Assembly: GCF_000003605.2 (NCBI RefSeq)
Contig: NW_003152457.1
Span: forward strand, 1-12,490
Length of the DNA stretch: 12,490 nucleotides
Reading direction: 5' to 3'
From: Saccoglossus kowalevskii
Taxonomy: Eukaryota; Hemichordata; Enteropneusta; Harrimaniidae
In this document: positions 7,114 through 12,490 of the stretch, piece after piece
Position numbering within the stretch: the first letter of the stretch is position 1
Layout: each line of letters starts with the position of its first letter
Translations under genes and position numbers: made by a program
The notes under the pieces: generated by a model
What the model saw: only the letters and a program-made list of their open reading frames with translations
Databases searched by the model: none
Told to the model about the DNA's origin: nothing

Positions 7114-7218
7114 ATTGCAGAATACACCAGTCCTCGTCCGATCACTGAAGTTAAGCTACATTGGGCGTGGTTAGTACTTGCGTGGGAGACCGGCTGGGAA
7201 TACCACGTGCATTAGGCT
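7114..7218 (+). pseudogene. 5' truncated 5S copy 36
   Basis: Starts at n16. T34C, G60A, C64T, A84G and G114T. G60A weakens what remains of helix II. Pair of copy 20. Confidence 0.92.
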
Positions 7219-7314
7219 CATCAACATTTTTATTCCACCATACATACTAACTTTTTCCCGGGATTTTTTGCCTAGCCGAAGAATTAAATTACATCCAATT
7301 CCGAGGAATATCCA

Positions 7315-7434
7315 GCCTACTGCCAAACCATTGCAGAATACACCAGTTCTCGTCCAATCACTGAAGTTAAGCTGCATTGGGCGTGGTTAGTACTTGCATG
7401 GAAGACCGGCTGGGAATACAATGTGCAGTAGGCT
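7315..7434 (+). rRNA. 5S rRNA: 5S rRNA copy 37
   Basis: G42A, C64T, G88A, C106A and C108T. Pair of copy 21 except G88A, which changes the helix IV loop from GAGA to AAGA. Confidence 0.9.
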
Positions 7435-7530
7435 TATCAACATTTTTATTCCACCGTACATACCAACATTTTCCCGGGATTGTTTGCCTTACCGAAGCGT
7501 TAAACGACATGCAATTCTGACGAATATTCA

Positions 7531-7651
7531 GCCTACTGTCAAACCATTGCAGAACACACCAGTTCTTCTCCGATCACTGAAGTTAAGCTGCATCGGGCGT
7601 GGTTAGTACTTGCCTCGGGAGACCGGCTGGGAATACCACGTGCAGTAGGCT
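7531..7651 (+). rRNA. 5S rRNA: 5S rRNA copy 38, 121 nt
   Basis: C9T, T25C, C37T and G38C, with A84 changed and one base inserted just before the helix IV GG, inside box C. The spacer then starts TCATCATC with a T6 run. Confidence 0.87.
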
Positions 7652-7747
7652 CATCATCTTTTTTATTCCACATTACATACTAACTTTTACCCATGATTTT
7701 TTGCCTAGCCGTAGCATTAAATGACATCCAATTCCCACGAATATTCA

Positions 7748-7867
7748 GCATACTGCAAAACCATGGCAGAATACACCAGTTCTCATCGGATCACTGAAGT
7801 TAAGCTGCATCGGGCGTGGTTAGTACTTGTATGGGAGACCGGCTGGGAATACAATGTGCAGTAGGCT
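7748..7867 (+). rRNA. 5S rRNA: 5S rRNA copy 39
   Basis: C3A, C10A, T18G, G38A, C41G, C83T, C106A and C108T. C3A and T18G break single pairs in helices I and II. C3A and T18G also occur in copy 53. Confidence 0.88.
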
Positions 7868-7963
7868 TATCAACATTTTTATTCCACCGTACATACCAAA
7901 TTTTTCCCGGGATTTTTTGCCTTACCGAAGCGTTAAACGACATGCAATTCTGACGAATATTCA

Positions 7964-8083
7964 TCCTACTGTCAAACCATTGCAGAACACACCAGTTCTT
8001 CTCCGATCACTGACGTTAAGCTGCATCGGGCGTGGTTAGTACTTGCATGGGAGACCGGCTGGGAATACCACGTGCAGTAGGCT
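7964..8083 (+). rRNA. 5S rRNA: 5S rRNA copy 40, S2-linked type
   Basis: G1T, C9T, T25C, C37T, G38C and A51C. The following T run is cut to three (ATGTTTATT), so termination would depend on the T runs further into the spacer. Confidence 0.91.
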
Positions 8084-8180
8084 CATCAACATGTTTATTC
8101 CACATTACATACTAACTTTTACCCATGATTTTTTTGCCTAGCTGTAGCATTAAATGACATCCAATTCCGACGATTATTCA

Positions 8181-8300
8181 GCCTACTGCAAAACCATTGC
8201 AGAATACACCAGTTCTCGTCGGTTCTCTGAAGTTAAGCTGCATCGGGCATGGTTCGTTCTTGCATGGGAGACCGGCTGGGAATACAATGTGCAGTAGGCT
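8181..8300 (+). rRNA. 5S rRNA: 5S rRNA copy 41, helix V A-T type
   Basis: C10A, C41G, A43T, A46T, G69A, A75C, A78T, C106A and C108T. Helix I is perfect; A46T breaks T33-A46. Preceded by a 97-bp S1 with a T7 run. Confidence 0.89.
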
Positions 8301-8396
8301 TATCAACATTTTTATTCCACCGCACATACCAACTTTTTCCCGGGATTTTTTGCCTTACCGAAGCGTTAAACGACATGCAATTCTGACGAATATTCA

Positions 8397-8516
8397 TCCT
8401 ACTGTCAAACCATTGCAGAACACTCCAGTTCTTCTCCGATCACTGACGTTAAGCTGCATCGGGCGTGGTTAGTACTTGCATGGGAGACCGGCTGGGAATA
8501 CCACGTGCAGTAGGCT
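8397..8516 (+). rRNA. 5S rRNA: 5S rRNA copy 42, S2-linked type
   Basis: G1T, C9T, T25C, A28T, C37T, G38C and A51C. A28T lies in loop B and costs no pair. Confidence 0.91.
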
Positions 8517-8612
8517 CATAAACATTTTTATTCCACATTACATAGTAACTTTTACCCATGATTTTTTGCCTAGCCGTAGCATTAAATGACATCCAATTCC
8601 GACGAATATTCA

Positions 8613-8732
8613 GCCTACTGCAAAACCATTGCAGAATACACCAGTTCTCGTTGGATCACTGACTTTAAGCTGCATTGGGCGTGGTTAGTACTTGCGTGGG
8701 AGACCGGCTGGGAATACCACGTGCAGTAGGCT
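8613..8732 (+). rRNA. 5S rRNA: 5S rRNA copy 43, chimeric
   Basis: C10A, C40T, C41G, A51C and G52T up to n52 match copy 12. C64T, A84G and the following GATCAAC match copy 14. The switch between n52 and n64 marks an exchange inside the gene. Confidence 0.9.
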
Positions 8733-8745
8733 GATCAACATTTTT

Positions 8746-8850
8746 ATTGCAGAATACACCAGTCCTCGTCCGATCACTGAAATTAAGCTGCATCGGGCGT
8801 GGTTAGTACTTGCATGGGAGAATGGCTGAGAATACCACGTGCATTAGACT
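8746..8850 (+). pseudogene. 5' truncated 5S copy 44
   Basis: Starts at n16. T34C, G52A, C92A, C93T, G99A, G114T and G118A. The most altered of the truncated copies, and the T run after it is interrupted (ACATATTTATT). Confidence 0.92.
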
Positions 8851-8946
8851 CATCAACATATTTATTCCACCGTACATACTAACTTTTTCCCGGGATTTTT
8901 TGCCTAGCCGAAGAATTAAATTACATCCAATTCCGAGGAATATCCA

Positions 8947-9066
8947 GCCTACTGCCAAACCATTGCAGAATACACCAGTTCTCGTTCGATTAGTGAAGTT
9001 AAGCTGCATCGGGCGTGGTTAGTACTTGTATGGGAGACCGGCTGGGAATACAATGTGCAGTAGGCT
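8947..9066 (+). rRNA. 5S rRNA: 5S rRNA copy 45
   Basis: C40T, C45T, C47G, C83T, C106A and C108T. C47G breaks helix III. The T5 after it is interrupted to TTGTT, as after copy 24. Confidence 0.89.
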
Positions 9067-9162
9067 TATCAACATTGTTATTCCACCGTACATACCAAAT
9101 TTTTCCCGGGATTTTTTGCCTTACCGAAGCGTTAAACGACATGGAATTCTGACGAATATTCA

Positions 9163-9282
9163 TCCTACTGTCAAACCATTGCAGAATACACCAGTTCTCG
9201 TCCGATCTCTGAAGTTAAGCTGCATCGGGCGTGGTTAGTACTTGCATGGGAGACCGGCTGGGAATACCACGTGCAGTAGGCT
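9163..9282 (+). rRNA. 5S rRNA: 5S rRNA copy 46
   Basis: G1T, C9T and A46T only. Pair of copy 25 without G52T. Followed by a 97-bp S1 containing TAACCATG. Confidence 0.91.
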
Positions 9283-9379
9283 CATCAACATTTTTATTCC
9301 ACATTACATACTAACTTTTAACCATGAATTTTTTGCCTAGCCGTAGCATTAAATGACATCCAATTCCGACGAATATTCA

Positions 9380-9497
9380 GCCAACTGCAAAACCATTGCA
9401 GATACACCAGTTCTCGTCGGTTCACTGAAGTTAAGCTGCATCGGGCGTGGTTAGTACTTGCATGGGAGATCGGCTGGGAATACCATGTGCAGTAGCT
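9380..9497 (+). rRNA. 5S rRNA: 5S rRNA copy 47, 118 nt, damaged
   Basis: T4A, C10A, an A lost at n23/24, C41G, A43T, C92T, C108T, and a G lost at n117/118. Helix I is weakened on both strands and no T5 follows. Pair of copy 26. Probable pseudogene. Confidence 0.86.
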
Positions 9498-9594
9498 TCT
9501 CAAAATTTATATTTCACCGTACATACCAACTTTTTCCCGGTACTTTTTTGCCTTACCGATGCGTTAAACGACATGCAATTCTGACGAATATTCA

Positions 9595-9715
9595 GCCTAC
9601 TGTCAAACGATTGCAGAACTCATCAGTTCTTGTCCGATCACTGAAGTTAAGCTGCATCGGGCGTGGTTAGTATATGCATGGGAGACCGGGCTGGGAATAC
9701 CACGTGCAGTAGGCT
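9595..9715 (+). rRNA. 5S rRNA: 5S rRNA copy 48, 121 nt
   Basis: C9T, C15G, T25C, A26T, C29T, C37T, C79T and T80A, with an extra G at n94/95 in helix IV. Related to copies 8 and 52. The only full copy followed by a shortened unit through CATCAAC instead of GATCAAC. Confidence 0.87.
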
Positions 9716-9728
9716 CATCAACATTTTT

Positions 9729-9833
9729 ATTGCAGAATACACCAGTCCTCGTCCGATCACTGAAGTTAAGCTGCATCGGGCGTGGTTAGTACTTGCATGG
9801 AAGACCGGCTGGGAATACCACGTGCATTAGGCT
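9729..9833 (+). pseudogene. 5' truncated 5S copy 49
   Basis: Starts at n16. T34C, G88A and G114T, identical by eye to copies 5 and 60. Confidence 0.92.
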
Positions 9834-9929
9834 CATCAACATTTTTATTCCACCGTACATACTAACTTTTTCCCGGGATTTTTTGCCTAGCCGAAGTATT
9901 AAATTACATCCAATTCCGACGAATATCCA

Positions 9930-10049
9930 GCCTACTGCCAAACCATTGCAGAATACACCAGTTCTCGTTCGATCAGTGAAGTTAAGCTGCATCGGGCGTG
10001 GTTAGTACTTGCATGGAAGACCGGCTGGGAATACCACGTGCATTAGGCT
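9930..10049 (+). rRNA. 5S rRNA: 5S rRNA copy 50 (pair of copy 6)
   Basis: C40T, C47G, G88A and G114T, identical by eye to copy 6. S3 on both sides. Confidence 0.9.
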
Positions 10050-10145
10050 CATCAACATTTTTATTCCACCGTACATACTAACTTTTTCCCGGGATTTTTT
10101 GCCTATCCGAAGTATTAAATTACATCCAATTCCGACGAATATCCA

Positions 10146-10265
10146 GCCTACTGCCAAACCATTGCAGAATACACCAGTTCTCGTTCGATCAGTGAAGTTA
10201 TGCTGCATCGGGCGTGGTTAGTACTTGTATGGGAGACCGGCTGGGAATACAATGTGCAGTAGGCT
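10146..10265 (+). rRNA. 5S rRNA: 5S rRNA copy 51
   Basis: C40T, C47G, A56T, C83T, C106A and C108T. Pair of copy 7 with one extra change: A56T in the box A core. Confidence 0.89.
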
Positions 10266-10362
10266 TATCAACATTTTTATTTCACCGTACATACCAACTT
10301 TTTCCCGGGACTTTTTTGCCTTACCGATGCGTTAAACGACATGCAATTCTGACGAATATTCG

Positions 10363-10482
10363 GCCTACTGTCAAACCATTGCAGAACACATCAGTTCTTG
10401 TCCGATCACTGAAGTTAAGCTGCATCGGGCGTGGTTAGTATATGCATGGGAGACCGGCTGGGAATACCACGTGCAGTAGGCT
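10363..10482 (+). rRNA. 5S rRNA: 5S rRNA copy 52
   Basis: C9T, T25C, C29T, C37T, C79T and T80A. Pair of copy 8 but with G109 intact, so helix V is complete. Confidence 0.9.
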
Positions 10483-10578
10483 CATCAACATTTTTATTCC
10501 ACATTACATACTAACTTTTTCCCATGATTTTTTGCCTAGCCGTAGCATTAAATGACATCCAATTCCGACGAATATTCA

Positions 10579-10699
10579 GCATACTGCAAAAGCATGGCAG
10601 AATACACCAGTTTCTCGTTGGATCACTGAAGTTAAGCAGCATCGGGCGTGGTTTGTACTAGCATGGGAGACCGGATGGGAATACCACGTGCAGTAGGCT
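10579..10699 (+). rRNA. 5S rRNA: 5S rRNA copy 53, 121 nt, degraded
   Basis: C3A, C10A, C14G, T18G, an extra T at n33/34, C40T, C41G, T59A, A75T, T81A and C96A. Helices I, II and IV are all hit. Probable pseudogene, paired with copy 9. Confidence 0.86.
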
Positions 10700-10796
10700 C
10701 ATCAACATTTTTATTCCACATTACATACTAACTTTTTTCCTATGATTTTTTGCCTAGCCGTATCATTAAATGACATCCAATTCCGACGAATATTCA

Positions 10797-10916
10797 GCCT
10801 ACTGCCAAACCAATGCAGAATACACCAGTTCTCGTCCGATCACTGAAATTAAGCTGCATCGGGCGTGGTTAGTACTTGCATGGGAGACTGGCTGGGAATA
10901 CAATGTGCAGTAGGCT
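10797..10916 (+). rRNA. 5S rRNA: 5S rRNA copy 54, chimeric
   Basis: T17A at the 5' end (copy-14 type) with C106A/C108T at the 3' end (copy-1 type), plus G52A and C93T. C93T leaves a G86-T93 wobble in helix IV. Confidence 0.9.
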
Positions 10917-11012
10917 TATCAACATTTTTATTCCACCGTACATACCAAATTTTTCCCGGGATTTTTTGCCTTACCGAAGCGTTAAACGACATGCAATTCT
11001 GACGAATATTCA

Positions 11013-11132
11013 TCCTACTGTCAAACCATTGCAGAATACACCAGTTCTTCTCCGATCACTTACGTTAAGCTGCATCGGGCGTGGTTAGTACTTGCATGGG
11101 AGACCGGCTGGGAATGCCACGTGCAGTAGGCT
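11013..11132 (+). rRNA. 5S rRNA: 5S rRNA copy 55
   Basis: G1T, C9T, C37T, G38C, G49T, A51C and A104G, with T25 unchanged. G49T removes C30-G49 in helix III; A104G leaves a wobble in helix V. Confidence 0.89.
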
Positions 11133-11229
11133 CATCAACATTTTTATTCCACATTACATACTAACTTTTACCCATGATTTTTTTGCCTAGCCGTAGCATT
11201 AAATGACATCCAATTCCGACGAATATTCA

Positions 11230-11348
11230 GCCTACTGAAAACCTTTGCAGAATACACCAGTTCTCGTCGGTTCTCTGAAGTTAAGCTGCATCGGGCATGG
11301 TTCGTACTTGCATGGGAGACCGGCTGGGAATACAATGTGCAGTAGGCT
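11230..11348 (+). rRNA. 5S rRNA: 5S rRNA copy 56, 119 nt
   Basis: One C lost at n9/10, C10A, A16T, C41G, A43T, A46T, G69A, A75C, C106A and C108T. Pair of copy 1 with less helix I damage. Confidence 0.87.
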
Positions 11349-11444
11349 TATCAACATTTTTATTCCACCGCACATACCAACTTTTTCCCGGGATTTTTTG
11401 CCTTACCGAAGCGTTAAACGACATGCAATTCTGACGAATATTCA

Positions 11445-11564
11445 TCCTACTGTCAAACCATTGCAGAACACACCAGTTCTTCTCCGATCACTGACGTTAA
11501 GCTGCATTGGGCATGGTTAGTTGTTGCATGGGAGACCGGCTTGGAATACCACGTGCAGTAGGCT
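11445..11564 (+). rRNA. 5S rRNA: 5S rRNA copy 57
   Basis: G1T, C9T, T25C, C37T, G38C, A51C, C64T, G69A, A78T, C79G and G98T. Pair of copy 2 with four later changes. G69A without C108T leaves a helix V mismatch. Confidence 0.88.
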
Positions 11565-11660
11565 CATCAACATTTTTATTCCACATTACATACTAACTTT
11601 TTCCTTTGATTTTTTGCCTAGCCGTAGTATTAAATGACATCCAATTCCGACGAATATTCA

Positions 11661-11780
11661 GCCTACTGCAAAACCATTGCAGAATACACCAGTTCTCGTT
11701 GGATCACTGACGTTAAGCTGCATCGGGCGTGGTTAGTACTTGCATGGGAGACCGGCTGGGAATACCACGTGCAGTAGGCT
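11661..11780 (+). rRNA. 5S rRNA: 5S rRNA copy 58, S1-linked type
   Basis: C10A, C40T, C41G and A51C only. The cleanest member of its type, with helices I, III, IV and V intact. Pair of copy 3. Confidence 0.92.
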
Positions 11781-11876
11781 CATCAACATTTTTATTCCAC
11801 ATTACATACTAACTTTTTCCTATGATTTTTTGCCTTGCCGTAGCATTAAATGACATCCAATTCCGACGAATATTCA

Positions 11877-11996
11877 GCCTACTGCCAAACCAATGCAGAA
11901 TACACCAGTTCTCGTCCGATCACTGAAGTTAAGCTGCATTGGGCGTGGTTAGTACTTGTGTGGGAGACCGGCTGGAAATACCACGTGCAGTAGGCT
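11877..11996 (+). rRNA. 5S rRNA: 5S rRNA copy 59 (pair of copy 4)
   Basis: T17A, C64T, C83T, A84G and G100A, identical by eye to copy 4. Helix II is fully paired. Confidence 0.93.
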
Positions 11997-12009
11997 GATC
12001 AACATTTTT

Positions 12010-12114
12010 ATTGCAGAATACACCAGTCCTCGTCCGATCACTGAAGTTAAGCTGCATCGGGCGTGGTTAGTACTTGCATGGAAGACCGGCTGGGAATACC
12101 ACGTGCATTAGGCT
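12010..12114 (+). pseudogene. 5' truncated 5S copy 60
   Basis: Starts at n16. T34C, G88A and G114T. Pair of copy 5. Confidence 0.92.
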
Positions 12115-12210
12115 CATCAACATTTTTATTCCACCGTACATACTAACTTTTTCCCGGGATTTTTTGCCTAGCCGAAGTATTAAATTACATCCAATTCCGA
12201 CGAATATCCA

Positions 12211-12330
12211 GCCTACTGCCAAACCATTGCAGAATACACCAGTTCTCGTTCGATCAGTGAAGTTAAGCTGCATCAGGCGTGGTTAGTACTTGCATGGAAG
12301 ACCGGCTGGGAATACCACGTGCATTAGGCT
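12211..12330 (+). rRNA. 5S rRNA: 5S rRNA copy 61 (pair of copy 6)
   Basis: C40T, C47G, G65A, G88A and G114T. G65A is private to this copy and lies in box A and the outer part of helix II. Confidence 0.9.
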
Positions 12331-12426
12331 CATCAACATTTTTATTCCACCGTACATACTAACTTTTTCCCGGGATTTTTTGCATATCCGAAGTATTAAA
12401 TTACATCCAATTCCGACGAATATCCA

Positions 12427-12490
12427 GCCTACTGCCAAACCATTGCAGAATACACCAGTTCTCGTTCGATCAGTGAAGTAAGCTGCATTG
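12427..12490 (+). rRNA. 5S rRNA: 5S rRNA copy 62, cut by window end
   Basis: Only about n1-65 are visible. C40T, C47G, C64T, and one T lost at n53/54 in box A. Pair of copy 7. Confidence 0.88.

Larger units (their letters stand above)
5420..7650 (+). repeat. Segmental duplicate C2 (partner 2160-4390)
   Basis: This second copy of the 11-unit block has some private changes, such as C106G in copy 31, G99T in copy 32, G117T in copy 34 and a small insertion with A84C in copy 38. Confidence 0.85.
7820..8530 (+). repeat. Segmental duplicate E1 (partner 10869-11578)
   Basis: From the 3' half of copy 39 through copy 42, this matches the 3' half of copy 54 through copy 57 at an offset of about 3,049 bp. 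Copies 41 and 56 share C41G, A43T, A46T, G69A, A75C, C106A and C108T. Copies 10-11 (1875-2210) are a further, more distant match at an offset of 6,306 bp. Confidence 0.75.
9023..9588 (+). repeat. Segmental duplicate D2 (partner 4780-5345)
   Basis: This second copy carries a private one-base deletion at n23/24 of copy 47. It shares the damaged gene end and AAAATTTATATTT spacer start at 9498-9513. Confidence 0.8.
9716..10699 (+). repeat. Segmental duplicate B2 (partner 796-1778)
   Basis: This is the second copy of the five-unit block. It differs at the left edge: the base after the preceding gene is C here and G at the other truncation junctions, so the exchange point probably lies inside copy 48. 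Confidence 0.8.
10869..11578 (+). repeat. Segmental duplicate E2 (partner 7820-8530)
   Basis: This second copy includes the 97-bp spacer (T7 run) before copy 56 that also precedes copy 41. It overlaps the start of duplicate A2, so duplication events are superimposed. Confidence 0.75.
1..12490 (+). repeat. Tandem 5S rDNA array, 62 copies, 216-bp period
   Basis: All copies point the same way, with 120-nt genes separated by 96-97 bp spacers. In the majority gene, helix I is n1-9 with n111-119 (9 perfect pairs). Helix II is n14-22 with n58-66, with mismatches at 16-64 and 17-63. Helix III is n30-33 with n46-49. Helix IV is G82-C96, C83-G95, T85-G94, G86-C93 and G87-C92, closing a GAGA loop at n88-91. 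Helix V is n68-73 with n104-109. Compared with vertebrate and insect 5S from memory, helix II carries one extra nucleotide. All five helices are kept although the paired bases differ, which indicates descent from a functional 5S gene. The array extends past both window edges. Whether most copies are expressed cannot be judged from sequence. Confidence 0.95.
11203..12490 (+). repeat. Segmental duplicate A2 (partner 1-1289)
   Basis: This is the second copy of the block at the window start, cut by the window end. Private changes since duplication include G69A, A78T and C79G in copy 57 and G65A in copy 61. The wider array may therefore have a higher-order period near 11.2 kb. Confidence 0.85.

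Noticed and set aside
1-12490. CRISPR array
   Set aside because: The repeats are 216 bp with spacers that are themselves repeated and nearly the same. CRISPR repeats are short with unique spacers.
1-12490. 5S-derived SINE family or other dispersed retroelement
   Set aside because: All units are head-to-tail at a fixed spacing. There are no poly-A tails, target-site duplications or unrelated flanks in the window.
1-12490. Bacterial 5S or rrn operon
   Set aside because: There is no 16S, 23S or tRNA nearby. The gene ends and internal boxes are eukaryotic, and pol III-type T runs follow each copy.

Overview
The whole 12,490-base window is one head-to-tail array of 5S ribosomal RNA genes, all on the + strand. 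I count 62 copies: 53 full-length (118-121 nt), 8 that lack the first 15 nt (105 nt each), and one cut by the window end. The usual period is 216 bp: a 120-nt gene plus a 96-97 bp spacer. No protein-coding gene, tRNA, transposon or CRISPR array is visible. The many 60-91 codon open frames are a by-product of a period divisible by three.

Evidence for 5S: the majority copy ends like an animal 5S gene (TTAGTACTT, GGGAGACC, TGGGAATACC, then GTAGGCT). Its 5' and 3' ends form a perfect 9-bp helix I, and helices III, IV and V also pair. Several paired positions differ from the vertebrate and insect sequences I know, but pairing is kept. The organism is therefore a eukaryote, most likely a metazoan; the central stretch looks protostome- or arthropod-like, which is inference. 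Positions n1-n120 below refer to the majority gene, and differences are written as, for example, C10A.

Layout: three spacer classes alternate. S1 has ATTAAATG near -30, S2 has GTTAAACG and S3 has ATTAAATT. The 5' half of each gene follows the spacer upstream of it: C9T with S2; C10A or T17A with S1 (copy 35 excepted); G42A or C40T/C47G with S3. The 3' half follows the spacer downstream: G114T precedes every S3, and C106A/C108T is always followed by S2. The eight 105-nt copies share one deletion junction, which removes most of a spacer and n1-n15.

Above the single unit lie nested duplications at offsets of about 982, 3,049, 3,260, 4,243, 8,920 and 11,201 bp. This is what repeated unequal exchange inside a tandem array would leave. 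The last 1.29 kb repeats the first 1.29 kb.

How it would work: each full copy has an internal RNA polymerase III control region (box A about n51-67, box C about n82-99), a TTAAA-centred element near -30, and normally a T5 run 9 nt after the gene. No copy matches the majority sequence exactly, and spacer and gene look about equally divergent. The array could be a live but poorly homogenised 5S locus, a mostly pseudogenised flank of one, or a 5S-derived satellite. Copies 14 (2739-2858), 16 (3073-3192) and 35 (6981-7100) look the most intact.
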